64,000 bases of DNA from an uncultured Anaerolineae bacterium (GCA_903875215.1 CAIQVH010000038.1:1-64000), one strand, 5' to 3'; positions 42,771 to 51,831 are shown, counted from the stretch's first letter. A program made the numbers and translations. The notes: generated by a model from the letters alone, not told the origin.

Positions 42771-43406
42771 CTAGTGGGCGAGGGGCACCTGGCGCAGGCG
42801 ACGCGCCAGCAAAATAACCGCCACCAGGACGACTGAGACAATGAACAGTCCGGGCAAGCCAACTTCATCGGCAAAACCGGTTTTGGAGAGTGATGCAGTG
42901 GCCGAGGAGGTGGGCAGACTGGTGCCCAGTGCCGCCTGGGCAGTGGTGGTCAGATTAACCTTGGCCAGCTGTGTTTCGAGAGCCTGGACAGTGGCCGTCG
43001 CCGGGTCGGAGGTGGGCGAGGCGGCAGGCGTTTCGGTGGCAAAGATGATCACCAACGTGGGGGAGGGGGCCAGGGTGGGTGTATCGCTCGGCAGGAGGGT
43101 GGGTGTGGCGGCCTGGGCAGTGGCCGTTTGCATCTCAACAAAAGCAGCCTGGGTGGCGTTGGTGTTAAGCACAGCCTGGGTCTGGGTGGCATTTGCGCTG
43201 ATGCGAGGAACATAGAAAAAGGCGATGCCCGCCAGGCAGATCAGCGTCAGCAGGACGATGCCGCCCAGGATGACCGCGGCAATCAGAAAATTGCGATTGC
43301 CTGATTCGCCTTCCTCTGCGCCTTCTTCTTCGGCAGGGGCTTCTTCGGGGTTTTCAAGATCGGTCTGGGGCTGATCATCATCGTCGAAAATAAAAGCGTT
43401 GGCCAT
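42771..43406 (-). CDS. Hypothetical membrane protein with Thr/Ala-rich ectodomain
   Basis: A 211-residue protein I do not recognise. The cytosolic N-terminus is very acidic (a run of Glu/Ala from about residue 15 to 35). A membrane helix follows at about 38-65 (FLIAAVILGGIVLLTLICLA), then a Thr/Ala/Pro-rich extracellular stretch of about 110 residues with repeated 'TQA..' and 'TPT' units, and a second helix near the C-terminus (GLFIVSVVLVAVILLA) ending with basic residues. This build suits a surface or spacer protein. It lies 30 bp after the MutL operon on the same strand. Confidence 0.55.
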   Translation of the reverse strand: MANAFIFDDDDQPQTDLENPEEAPAEEEGAEEGESGNRNFLIAAVILGGIVLLTLICLAGIAFFYVPRISANATQTQAVLNTNATQAAFVEMQTATAQAATPTLLPSDTPTLAPSPTLVIIFATETPAASPTSDPATATVQALETQLAKVNLTTTAQAALGTSLPTSSATASLSKTGFADEVGLPGLFIVSVVLVAVILLARRLRQVPLAH

Positions 43407-43436
43407 GATTGTTCTCCTCGCGTAATAGGGTCTATT

Positions 43437-44489
43437 TTACCCCAGCACTTCCAGATTGGTGAGTGGAGTCAGGATTTCTTCGCCGCTCTCCAGGCGAACT
43501 TCGGCTGCGCTGGCGATAATTCCGCTTGGCAGCGTGCTGATTCCGCACAACCGGGTGAGGGTGCCAAGGCGGGCTGGTTTCGAAAGAGAGATGACGCGCA
43601 CCATCTGTCCGGCTGTGAAGGTGTCGGCTTGGCTGGGGCCGGGTGGCTCCTGGCTGACAGGCAGGGGGATGAAGGCTTCAGGGTGCAGATCTTTTTGCCG
43701 GTCAGCGAATTCGGCATTCAGGGAGATTTCGCGTTTGACGTTGGTGCTGAGAAGTTTGTAGGTGCTGGAGTTTATCGGGCGGCGTCCAAAACCTTCGAGT
43801 ACAACGACCGGGTAGGCAGCTTGCAGGGCCAGCGGCAGCAGGGCCGGCGCCAGGCTGGCGATGAGCAGGCCGCGCACTGGCAGCTCGGCGGCGTTATGGA
43901 AGACTTTCGGGCTTTCGACATGCCCGCCCAGCAATATGGAGCCGCGCAGGCTGACTTCGATCCGGCCTGGGTCGAGCACTTCATCGGGAGCATCCATCAG
44001 GCTGTGCAGCTGGCCAAAATCGAGCCGGCCATTTCCCCACAGGCCCTGGATGATGGCGCCAGTGGCGCGGATTACTACACCGCGCGTACCAATCAATTGG
44101 ACGACTACACCGGGCAGCCCGGCGGCCAGCTCAAAGATGGCGCCACCGGTTTCGAGAACAATCTTGCCGCTGCCGATGGCGACGACGAGGCCATCCATGG
44201 GCGAGGTGGCTTCCCGGCCAAAGAGCCCCGGTGACTCGGCCAGGACTTCGTCTTTACTGACTTGCTGGCCTTTTTTTACTTTGAGCAGCCTGGCAACCTG
44301 GCTCTGCGACACGCCCAGCTTTTGCGCTAGATCAACAACCAGGTGTTTTTTACCGACCACCGCCTCAGCGACGATATCAGTCGGATTGACCTTTTGGCCC
44401 ACGTTGACCAACAGGCGGCCTTCTTCGGGGAGCAGGCGCGTACGCAGCAGGGTGGTAAGCGGAAGGATGTGAATCAGGGGTGCCAGCAT
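43437..44489 (-). CDS. Hypothetical protein with lipoyl-like hybrid motifs and KOW-like tail
   Basis: A 350-residue protein starting at the Met of MLAPLIHILPLTTLLRTRLL, just 1 bp after the previous stop; the frame opens further upstream but overlaps the ASKHA gene. Repeated 'V.VGQ.V...D..AEA', 'VKKGQQVSKDEVLAE' and 'SPMDGLVVAIGSGKIVLE' strands recall biotinyl/lipoyl-like beta-barrel hybrids. GQMVRVISLSKPARLGTL near the C-terminus resembles a KOW fold. No signal peptide or helix is seen. It is the last gene of a tightly packed minus-strand operon, so it probably binds or bridges its membrane partners. Confidence 0.55.
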   Translation of the reverse strand: MLAPLIHILPLTTLLRTRLLPEEGRLLVNVGQKVNPTDIVAEAVVGKKHLVVDLAQKLGVSQSQVARLLKVKKGQQVSKDEVLAESPGLFGREATSPMDGLVVAIGSGKIVLETGGAIFELAAGLPGVVVQLIGTRGVVIRATGAIIQGLWGNGRLDFGQLHSLMDAPDEVLDPGRIEVSLRGSILLGGHVESPKVFHNAAELPVRGLLIASLAPALLPLALQAAYPVVVLEGFGRRPINSSTYKLLSTNVKREISLNAEFADRQKDLHPEAFIPLPVSQEPPGPSQADTFTAGQMVRVISLSKPARLGTLTRLCGISTLPSGIIASAAEVRLESGEEILTPLTNLEVLG

Positions 44490-44490
44490 C

Positions 44491-46242
44491 TTAGCCTCCC
44501 ACCGTTTTGTACCATTTTTTGAGCAGTTTGATGCGCTCGGCGGAGTTTTCGGGCAAGTGCAAGGGGCGCCCGCGCGCATCGATGACCACACCCAGCGAGG
44601 AACCGATCACGTCCAACGCCCCGGCGCGCCCCGCCCCCAGGCCGACATCGGCGCGATGAAGCGGACGCAGTTCCAGCCGCGCGCTCTGACCATTTTCCAG
44701 CGGCAGGATCTGCAGCTCGCCCTGGCAGACTTCTTCGCTCATTTCGCTGCCATCCTGGCGCAGCAGTTTGACGCGCAAAATTGGGGTTCCATAGCTGGCG
44801 CTGCTGATTGGGGCGACGACGGTGGCAAGGTACGTCAGTGCGCCGGCATCCATCACCTGCACGGGCAACAGGCTGTTCACTTCAGCGGCGGCGCCCAGCA
44901 TGGCAAGCAGGTTGTTCTGGTCGAGCACGAGAGTGGTGATTCCGGTTGGTTGCAGGCCATCCAACAGCATGAGCAATTTTTGTCCGAGCGAGGGCGCGCC
45001 AGTGAGGGCCGCGCCTGAGGCCAAAATCGGTTCAAAGGACGGCAACAGCCCGTCGCGCCCGCGCAGGCGCCCGGGCAGTCGTTGACCCAGGAATTGGGCT
45101 GCCAGGAACAGGTTTTGGCGCACGATGGCCTGTTCAATGGCCAGGTCTTCCAGACTGGCCGGGATGGCTTGCGGATAGAGTGCCTTTTGATAAAGATAAT
45201 TGCGTACGCTTTCGGCGGAAATTTCAAGAGGCAGCCAGCGGACAATCTCCTCCAGCGAGGTGTGCTTGAGCAGGCCGGAGAGTGATTCGCCCAACCCGAA
45301 CTGGGGAAAAACGTTCAGATGCAGGTCGCCAGCAAAGGAGGCGGCCAGCGTCAGGGCTCCCGCGCCAGCATCTACGCTCAAAACCGAGTTGTTTTCACCA
45401 TAATAGCGCGCCAGGAAGCGCACCATGCGCCCCTGCCCATAAGCGGAGGGAAAGATCAGCCCGCCTGAAAGGATGCGCAGTTCTTCGATTTCCGGCATTT
45501 GACGCTGGCGCAGATGAATGGTCAGGTCAGCCAGGGCGCGCTGGGCCGGGCCGAGATCTTCCAGTTCCAACGTCGGGCGCACATTGGCCGCAAAGGTGAT
45601 CTCAGAAGCCAGCTGGCCGAGCGAGGCGCGGACGCTCCCTGCCAATTCCTTATTCCCGGCATAAAGGATGGCCGGGCGTTTATCTTCCGGCAGCAGGTAA
45701 GCGGCCAGGCCAAGCGTATCGACCAGGGTTTTGATTGAACTAACAGCCCCGCCATCCACGCCGCCGGCAACCAGCGCCAGTTCGGGGTGATGCTGCACCA
45801 GGTCGTTGATCTGCTCATCGAGGCTGCGCGTGTCATTCTGGCCAATCTCAGCCACGATTCTCGTGTAGGTGGTGTGGGCCAGTTTTTCTACCGATTTGAG
45901 CGAGATTTCAGGCAAAAGGCCCATCAACAGTGTCCTGATTGGCTTGCCAACCGACAGCGTGGAGACCATGCCGTCCACTCCCGAGCCATCCGGCTGAGTT
46001 GGGATGATCAACTGCCCTTTGTCATCCAGCAGGGATTTGCCGATCAGGTTTTGCAGATTATCGACCGCCAATTGCAGGCCGAGCACCACGTTCCGGCCAG
46101 CCCCAAAGTTGGTGGTGGGGCACTGCCCCATGCCGATGAACCGGTATTGGCCCTCGACCACATCAAAATAAGCTGCGCGGGTGGTGATCGCACCGATATC
46201 AACGGCCAGCAGGGAATTGCCTTCTATGAGCGAAGTGGGCAT
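44491..46242 (-). CDS. MutL/GlmL-like ASKHA ATPase-fold protein
   Basis: A 583-residue protein with the actin/Hsp70 fold. The phosphate-1 loop is LLAVDIGAITTRAAYFD, a second nucleotide region is around SVDAGAGALTLAASF, and an adenosine-type loop is ILASGAALT. It is closest to proteins named after GlmL (MutL), the accessory factor of glutamate mutase. No glutamate mutase lies here, however; the neighbours are membrane proteins and a zinc-ribbon protein. It could instead energise or scaffold a membrane complex, as ASKHA proteins such as PilM do in pilus systems; that is inference. The stop is one base from the next start. Confidence 0.75.
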   Translation of the reverse strand: MPTSLIEGNSLLAVDIGAITTRAAYFDVVEGQYRFIGMGQCPTTNFGAGRNVVLGLQLAVDNLQNLIGKSLLDDKGQLIIPTQPDGSGVDGMVSTLSVGKPIRTLLMGLLPEISLKSVEKLAHTTYTRIVAEIGQNDTRSLDEQINDLVQHHPELALVAGGVDGGAVSSIKTLVDTLGLAAYLLPEDKRPAILYAGNKELAGSVRASLGQLASEITFAANVRPTLELEDLGPAQRALADLTIHLRQRQMPEIEELRILSGGLIFPSAYGQGRMVRFLARYYGENNSVLSVDAGAGALTLAASFAGDLHLNVFPQFGLGESLSGLLKHTSLEEIVRWLPLEISAESVRNYLYQKALYPQAIPASLEDLAIEQAIVRQNLFLAAQFLGQRLPGRLRGRDGLLPSFEPILASGAALTGAPSLGQKLLMLLDGLQPTGITTLVLDQNNLLAMLGAAAEVNSLLPVQVMDAGALTYLATVVAPISSASYGTPILRVKLLRQDGSEMSEEVCQGELQILPLENGQSARLELRPLHRADVGLGAGRAGALDVIGSSLGVVIDARGRPLHLPENSAERIKLLKKWYKTVGG

Positions 46243-46248
46243 AAGAGT

Positions 46249-46905
46249 TTATCGCAGGAAAGAATCCAGGAACAGGACGAGAGACTGAATACGGTCGACA
46301 AAGGCAGTCAGCGCGGCGGCAAGCACCCCGGCAAAAAGCACTCCCAACGTCATGGCAATGAAAATCTGCCCGAGCAGGGCCAGGAAAGCCGCCAGTTTTC
46401 CGCGCTTTCCGGAGACGTTTTTCTTGCTGACACTGAACTGGAAATACGCCAGGCTGACGACCGTCCCGAACAGGACAAAACCACCGCTCAGCAGGCTGCC
46501 GAAACCATCGGAAAACATCCCAGCGGAGGCCTCAATCTGCGGGAGCAGGGTGCCCATGACAGCGCCGGCAATCGCCGCGGCGGCTCCAACGCCCACCAGG
46601 AAAGCCACCACCGGGCCTCCCAGCCACTCCAGCCGCGCGGACATTTTCGTCAACAGCAGCAGGCTGAAGAGCAGCGGAAGAATCATGATCACACGCTGCC
46701 AGGTGTCTCCATTCAGCAACGGTATAAAAAGTTTGTCCACCACCACCTGGCGGAAGACAGTCGCGGCCACATAGCCAGCCGCCGTGCCGATGAACGCGTG
46801 GATGGCCACCCGGAAACCCGGATTATCCCCGACGAGATAGCTCAAAACAAGCACGGTAAACAGGAAACTCAGCAGGCCGGTAAGAAGCTCATTGGATACA
46901 ATCAT
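46249..46905 (-). CDS. Hypothetical polytopic membrane protein
   Basis: A 218-residue protein with about six hydrophobic helices (for example LLTGLLSFLFTVLVLSYLV and VVAFLVGVGAAAAIAGAVMG). Short charged loops include KKNVSGKRGK, so the positive charges mark the cytosolic side. No family was recognised. It sits 6 bp before the ASKHA gene and 1 bp after the zinc-ribbon gene, so strict co-expression is likely. Confidence 0.6.
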   Translation of the reverse strand: MIVSNELLTGLLSFLFTVLVLSYLVGDNPGFRVAIHAFIGTAAGYVAATVFRQVVVDKLFIPLLNGDTWQRVIMILPLLFSLLLLTKMSARLEWLGGPVVAFLVGVGAAAAIAGAVMGTLLPQIEASAGMFSDGFGSLLSGGFVLFGTVVSLAYFQFSVSKKNVSGKRGKLAAFLALLGQIFIAMTLGVLFAGVLAAALTAFVDRIQSLVLFLDSFLR

Positions 46906-46906
46906 G

Positions 46907-49900
46907 CTACGCCTCGTCCTGTTTTGCGTTGCTGCGGCGCGCGCGGAGTTTCGACACCACGCTCCAGGCCCCGCCGATTACGATCGACAGCCCGGCGATC
47001 AATACTGCCGCCCCGTACCCATCCCAATACAAAGCCTTGGCCCGCCCCGCATACAGGGGCGCGAGTTGCTCCGCGGCATTCCGGGTTTCATAGAGCACAC
47101 CGCCATCCAACCCGCTGACCAGCCCGCTCAGCTGCCCAGAGGCGCTGTACGGCTGAAGCATCGGCGCAGCCTGGGCGCTGGCCACCATCAGCAGCGGCTT
47201 GCCTGCCAGCGCAGCAGCCGTCTGTTCGATCCACATGCGGCCGTTATCGGGGTCGTCCGTCAGCACCAGCACCGCGTCAAATCCGGAAATCTTCTCAATC
47301 CCGCCATTCCCCAGGAGGGCCGACTGCCACAAATTCCCGTTGAGCGAATCGCGGCCGGTCGTCTGCTGCGGGCGTTCGGCAAATGCCTGCACACCAGCTG
47401 CCCCACCCGGCAGATATCCCAGGAAAAGAAACTGCTTTTCCTTTTCATAGATCGGCGCACCGCCTTGATTCTGCACAAAGAACGCGTTGGCCTGCTCCAC
47501 CAACCGCTCGCCCAGCTCGGTGCTGACGGTGGAAGTTGAGAGAAACGCCAGGCGCGAATTTTTATGCATCAAATGGACCATAACCGGCCCAGCCACTTGT
47601 TCCATTTCACCCGCAAAACCCGGCTGATAATCCGTCACCACCAACAACACCGCGCCTTCCGGCAGGCCGCTGATCGTCGCAGCAAAACGATTGAAAGGAT
47701 CTTCGGCTGCCGCAGGCAGCACAGGCGCCGGCCACCAGCTGGAACCGAGCACAGCCGGCAGAAGCACAGCCAGACTCAACATAGCAAAAATGACCCAACG
47801 CAGCGGACGCAACACCACCGATTCCTTCAGCTGGCCGGCATTTTTCGGTTGGCCTTCTGCCCGAATCAGCTTCTCCAGCAGGTCAGCCTGCGTGCGCTGG
47901 TTTTCATTAGCCTGCAGCTTGATCGAATACATCTTCGGCTTGCGGATGTCCTGCAGGCTGGCCGGAATCGGAAGCACGCTGTAGAACCCGGCCAGCGGCC
48001 CCTGCTCCTCGCGCGCCTCGCTTTCTTCCCCATCCGCATTTTGCCCCCCGGAAAGCATCGACTCCACCGGGCGCATTGCCTGCACCCAGGAAGGCAAGTC
48101 CGCCGGGGGTAAATTGGCCGCATCTGGTCCGGGCGCGGCAGCGGAATCTTCGGCCGCATCAACCGGCTTCAGCCCGGACAACCATTCCGGAATCTCCATG
48201 GCAAGAAATGGGTCCGCATCCTCGTCTTCTTCAATGGGAGCCGAAAAAGGAACCGCGCCCTTTTCGAGGCCGGAATCAGCCAACGCCGCCGGGTCCGTTT
48301 CGACAGGTTTTTCCGACTCCGCCGGCGCCGGTTGTTGAGCCCCGAACGAAAACATCTCACTCTCGGGCGAGGCGCTCTTCATCCAATCTGGCAGATCCGA
48401 CTTTGTTTCATCCGTGAGCAGCCCGGACATGAAATCCGGGATGCTCTCTGCAGTGCTCAACGCCTCAATCTCCCCCAGCGAGCCGGTCGCAAATGGTTTG
48501 AACTCAGTGCTGGAGGCATCTCCTGGAGCGGGTACTTCGGACCCGGTTTCGCTCAAACCGGCCAGCCAGTCTGGCAGGCTGCCGGCAGTGGAGAGTTCCG
48601 TTTCCGGCGCAGCGCGATCGACGCCGCCGGGCGCGGGCGTGGAAAGATCGGCGATCCAGTCGGGCAGGGCGGCCTCGCTGGCGGGGTTTTCCGTTTCCGG
48701 CGCAGCGCGGTCAGCGCCGCCGGGCGCGGGCGTGGAAAGATCGGCGATCCAGTCGGGCAGGGCGGCCTCGCTGGCGGGGTTTCCCGTTTCCGGCGCAGCG
48801 CGGTCAGCGCCGCCGGGCGCGGGCGTGGAAAGATCGGCGATCCAGTCGGGCAGGGCGGCCTCGCTGGCGGGGTTTTCCGTTTCCGGCGCAGCGCGGTCAG
48901 CGCCGCCGGGCACGGGCGTGGAAAGATCGGCGATCCAGTCGGGCAGGGCGGCCTCGCTGGCGGGGTTTCCCGTTTCCGGCGCAGCGCGGTCAGCGCCGCC
49001 GGGCACGGGCGTGGAAAGATCGGCGATCCAGTCGGGCAGGGCGGCCTCGCTGGCGGGGTTTCCCGTTTCCGGCGCAGCGCGGTCAGCGCCGCCGGGCGCG
49101 GCCAACCCCTGCATCCAATCCGGCAAATCAGCAGCGGGAATCTGGATAGGCGTGGTTGGGCCGGGTAGGTTTTCTGCGGGGGCGGCTTCATTGGATTCAA
49201 AGCCACCACCCAGTTCGCTCAGCCAATCGGGCGCGGAGCCAAAATCGCCGCCCGGCGGGGTGGGAAACGCTTCGCTGGCAGAGGCCGGGGTCAGCGAAGC
49301 AGTGGTTTCCTGGGCTTGCAGGGTTGCCAGCCAGTCTGGAACCTCGCCGGCTGGCGGGAGCGGGGGTTCGAGGTCATCATCAAAGTTGTAGGTTGCCTGG
49401 CTTGAAAAACCCCAGTCTTCGGGCTGGGGGGTCGGTTCGGCTGGGGCGGGCGGCCCCTGCAATTCTTCGAGCCAATCAGTGGCTGATGAGGGGGCGGCAG
49501 GCGGCTCGGCAGCAGGAGAAAGTTCGGGGGTGTTGCCGCGCAGGCTGAGCAGCCACTCGGGGGCGGCTTCTTCCTCGTCTGCGTTGGTTTGCGAGAGGCC
49601 GGCCAGCAAATCAAGCGGGGCAGCGGCGATATTCGCCGAAGGCGGCTCAGGCGCAGAGTCAACGGGGGTGGAGTCGGCCGGGGCGGGGGTGTTTTCATCC
49701 GCCGCGCGGCGGGCATCGCGCAGCCAGCCAGGCAGGGTGCGTTCCAGTTCGGCGGTATCTTTTTTCACCGGCAGTTCGCCGGGGGTGAGCGGATCCAGCG
49801 GTTCGGTAGGGGCCAGCTGGAGGCCTGTGCCGCAGTACTGGCAGAGTTCCAGCGTCTCGGGATTGATCTTTCCGCAGGAGGGGCATTTGATCTCGGCCAT
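46907..49900 (-). CDS. Zinc-ribbon, repeat-rich membrane-anchored protein with PDW motifs
   Basis: A 997-residue protein. Residues 1-25 form a zinc ribbon (Cys6, Cys9, Cys20, Cys23). Residues about 50-640 are low-complexity, acidic, rich in Pro/Ala/Glu, and carry about 17 copies of a short motif of the form hydrophobic-Pro-Asp/Glu-Trp-hydrophobic-x-x-Leu (LPDWIADL and relatives). Five of them lie in a 31-residue tandem repeat (269-423). A membrane helix lies near residue 710 (WVIFAMLSLAVLLPAVL). The C-terminal extracytoplasmic domain ends with another helix (AAVLIAGLSIVIGGAW) and a basic tail. It looks like a long cytosolic docking arm on a membrane anchor. No function known. Confidence 0.65.
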   Translation of the reverse strand: MAEIKCPSCGKINPETLELCQYCGTGLQLAPTEPLDPLTPGELPVKKDTAELERTLPGWLRDARRAADENTPAPADSTPVDSAPEPPSANIAAAPLDLLAGLSQTNADEEEAAPEWLLSLRGNTPELSPAAEPPAAPSSATDWLEELQGPPAPAEPTPQPEDWGFSSQATYNFDDDLEPPLPPAGEVPDWLATLQAQETTASLTPASASEAFPTPPGGDFGSAPDWLSELGGGFESNEAAPAENLPGPTTPIQIPAADLPDWMQGLAAPGGADRAAPETGNPASEAALPDWIADLSTPVPGGADRAAPETGNPASEAALPDWIADLSTPVPGGADRAAPETENPASEAALPDWIADLSTPAPGGADRAAPETGNPASEAALPDWIADLSTPAPGGADRAAPETENPASEAALPDWIADLSTPAPGGVDRAAPETELSTAGSLPDWLAGLSETGSEVPAPGDASSTEFKPFATGSLGEIEALSTAESIPDFMSGLLTDETKSDLPDWMKSASPESEMFSFGAQQPAPAESEKPVETDPAALADSGLEKGAVPFSAPIEEDEDADPFLAMEIPEWLSGLKPVDAAEDSAAAPGPDAANLPPADLPSWVQAMRPVESMLSGGQNADGEESEAREEQGPLAGFYSVLPIPASLQDIRKPKMYSIKLQANENQRTQADLLEKLIRAEGQPKNAGQLKESVVLRPLRWVIFAMLSLAVLLPAVLGSSWWPAPVLPAAAEDPFNRFAATISGLPEGAVLLVVTDYQPGFAGEMEQVAGPVMVHLMHKNSRLAFLSTSTVSTELGERLVEQANAFFVQNQGGAPIYEKEKQFLFLGYLPGGAAGVQAFAERPQQTTGRDSLNGNLWQSALLGNGGIEKISGFDAVLVLTDDPDNGRMWIEQTAAALAGKPLLMVASAQAAPMLQPYSASGQLSGLVSGLDGGVLYETRNAAEQLAPLYAGRAKALYWDGYGAAVLIAGLSIVIGGAWSVVSKLRARRSNAKQDEA
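48632..49096 (-). repeat. Five 93-bp tandem repeats encoding PDW motifs
   Basis: Five copies of a 93-bp (31-codon) unit starting PGGADRAAPET and containing LPDWIADLSTP, followed by a partial sixth. The copies differ only at a few positions (GN/EN, PV/PA), showing recent expansion or gene conversion. All keep the frame. Confidence 0.95.
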
Positions 49901-50517
49901 TATTTGCCTCCATACGGCCGGTCGGCGCCGAGCAGGATGCGCAGGCCAGTGGTGAGAGTGCCAAGCGCCACGCCGATCAAGATCCCGCGCGCGCCGCCAG
50001 CGGCCAGCAGGTTGGTCAGGGCCGGGCGGATCAGATCATTGACAGCCGGGAATTGCGCGAGTACGGGCAGCAGCAAGGCGGCCAGCGCAGTTGTCAGAAA
50101 TATCAGGGTTGGCAGGTCAGTGCGCGTGCGCAGCATGCGGATCAGGGCGTATAGGAGGGTGACGGCCAGCAAGGCCAGCAGGCTGATCTCGGCCGGGAGG
50201 ATGATGCCGTTCAAAAAAACGGTTTTGAAGGCGGAGAATTCGGTAACGCTGCTGAAGAGCAGGGAGAGCAGCATGAAGAACAGCAGAATCAGGCTGTAGA
50301 GCGATCCTGGCTGGCGGGTGCGAATTTTCTGCAGGTGAACGGAGAATAGATTCCAGATACCCACCAGCACCGCGACACCGGCCAGGATGACGGCCCATTG
50401 GAAGAACAGCAGACGTGTTTCGCGCATGCCCTGCAGGTTAAAAAAGGTGCCGATCAGGACGATCAGTCCGCAGCCCATGGCGATGACGGCGTTAAGGATG
50501 GAGAAGATGCGTTTCAC
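49900..50517 (-). CDS. Hypothetical polytopic membrane protein
   Basis: A 205-residue protein with about six helices and a GTG start. The first helix is IFSILNAVIAMGCGLIVLIG, and later helices are rich in Leu/Ala. The C-terminus (GIALGTLTTGLRILLGADRPYGGK-like) is cytosolic and basic. No family recognised. Its stop overlaps the zinc-ribbon start by one base, and its GTG start lies in a GTGA overlap with the preceding gene. Confidence 0.6.
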   Translation of the reverse strand: MKRIFSILNAVIAMGCGLIVLIGTFFNLQGMRETRLLFFQWAVILAGVAVLVGIWNLFSVHLQKIRTRQPGSLYSLILLFFMLLSLLFSSVTEFSAFKTVFLNGIILPAEISLLALLAVTLLYALIRMLRTRTDLPTLIFLTTALAALLLPVLAQFPAVNDLIRPALTNLLAAGGARGILIGVALGTLTTGLRILLGADRPYGGK

Positions 50518-51266
50518 AACAGGCCTGCCACTTTCAGGGTTGCGCCGCCCAGCAGGGCCAGGATGACAATCCAGCGCAGGATGTCCTGGACGAGCAGGCT
50601 GGCGGCATGGCTGGCGCCGGCCTGGGTGTACGCTCCAGCGGCAAAGGCTTCTTCCCCGAGCAGGGGTTCCTGCGTGGTGGCAAACAGGACGGCCTGGGCC
50701 GGGAGGCTGTCGCTGGCGGCGATGATGGGCGCGTCCTGGCGGTCGGCGGCTTCGGTCAGCAGGGCAACTTCGGGGCCGAAGTTTCCGATCAACAGGCTGG
50801 TGGAGATATTTTCATCGCGAATGGCGGTCATGACGCCGCCGGCGTAGGAGAGCGGGGTCAGGCCGGTCAGACGGCCATTGTGGATATTGAAGGTTTGCTC
50901 GGCGGTCAGGGCGTCGTGCGCGCTGCGCAGGGTGTCCTGGGCCAGCAGGTTGAGGGTGGCGCTGCCGGTGGTGGAGATCGGCGGGTAATCGCTTAGTGAG
51001 GTGTTTTCAGCAAGGCGACGCAGGACAGCCAGCCCTGCCAGGGCGGAGGCTGAGGTGGAGGAGAGCAGGTTGGCGCTGCCAAGGGAAATATGCAAGCGCG
51101 TGCCCGCTTCCACGACCAGACTGGCCGCGCGGCGCACGCGCACATAGGCAGGGATGTTTCGAAAAGTAAGGGGGGAACGTCGATGGAGCAGGGAAAAGAT
51201 GGTCAACAATACCCCTGCGACGATGACTGTGCCGATCCCGATCATTCCGGCAAGGTCTGAATTCAC
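50514..51266 (-). CDS. DUF6754-like membrane-anchored protein
   Basis: A 250-residue protein with a GTG start. An N-terminal helix (about 8-28) is followed by a soluble domain with VRVRRAASLVVEAGTRLHISLGSANLL, SASALAGLAVLRRLAE and DRQDAPIIAASDSLPAQAVLFAT, and a C-terminal helix (about 228-247). The central block looks like a DUF6754-type domain, an uncharacterised group I recall from Chloroflexota. The tight GTGA overlaps with both neighbours place it firmly in the operon. Confidence 0.55.
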   Translation of the reverse strand: MNSDLAGMIGIGTVIVAGVLLTIFSLLHRRSPLTFRNIPAYVRVRRAASLVVEAGTRLHISLGSANLLSSTSASALAGLAVLRRLAENTSLSDYPPISTTGSATLNLLAQDTLRSAHDALTAEQTFNIHNGRLTGLTPLSYAGGVMTAIRDENISTSLLIGNFGPEVALLTEAADRQDAPIIAASDSLPAQAVLFATTQEPLLGEEAFAAGAYTQAGASHAASLLVQDILRWIVILALLGGATLKVAGLL

Positions 51267-51511
51267 AGTTGCTGTCCTTTCAGGAGGGCTGCAAACGTCT
51301 CTGCTTCGTTTCCCTGTTCCAGTAAATGGGCCATGGCGCGCAGTTGGGCGCTGGCCGCGGGGGAGGCAAAGGGTTGACCGATGTAAAGCAATTGTGCGAC
51401 GATCGCGTTCAGCGGCCCGGCGGCTTCAAGCAGCCGGAGGACGAATCCATCCAGGTTGTGGCGGCGCAGGGAATCTATCCAATTGGGCCAGTACGCGCGC
51501 GTCGAGTCCAT
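51263..51511 (-). CDS. Small hypothetical protein, first gene of the ASKHA operon
   Basis: An 82-residue helical cytosolic protein starting MDSTRAYWPNWIDSLRRH; the Met at 51541 is a poorer start. No family recognised. It ends in a GTGA overlap with the DUF6754-like gene. An AT-rich region (TATACT on the minus strand at 51518-51523) just upstream may be its promoter. Confidence 0.5.
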   Translation of the reverse strand: MDSTRAYWPNWIDSLRRHNLDGFVLRLLEAAGPLNAIVAQLLYIGQPFASPAASAQLRAMAHLLEQGNEAETFAALLKGQQL

Positions 51512-51831
51512 AAATAAAGTATAGCATACAATATAGAACAAGCGTTAAACTTTACCTTCGCCAATATCGGGCCTGCGGAGAGGGGATTATCAGATTATGA
51601 CCCATCCTGGCAGGAATTGCCCCAGGACAACAACAGACCAGCGCCCTGGAAGCCTCTTGTGCTGAAGATTGGCAACCTGATCGTCTGTCGCTCTGGTCTC
51701 CTCTGCGAATGAGAAAAATAGGCTGCTGAAATTTTAAATGGCCTGCCTGATAACCGGCAAGGCGGACTTTTGGTGGATAGAGCCTGCACGGGCATAGTAT
51801 AATTTCGTCAGGTTCCTGTTCTGGAGGAAGA
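51512..51831. other. Divergent intergenic region (320 bp)
   Basis: The space between the minus-strand ASKHA operon and the plus-strand cobalamin-binding gene. The left end is AT-rich and may drive the operon. On the right, TATAAT at 51798-51803 lies 28 bp before the plus-strand start, with no good -35 at standard spacing, and a strong GGAGGAAG ribosome site precedes that gene. No structured RNA, such as a cobalamin riboswitch, was recognised between them. Confidence 0.4.

Noticed and set aside
48632-49096. CRISPR-like array
   Set aside because: The 93-bp units are contiguous tandem coding repeats without variable spacers.
48414-49391. Repeat-rich 325-codon frame on the plus strand opposite the PDW protein
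   Set aside because: It is the complement of the tandem array; the minus-strand frame has the zinc ribbon, membrane helices and operon context.
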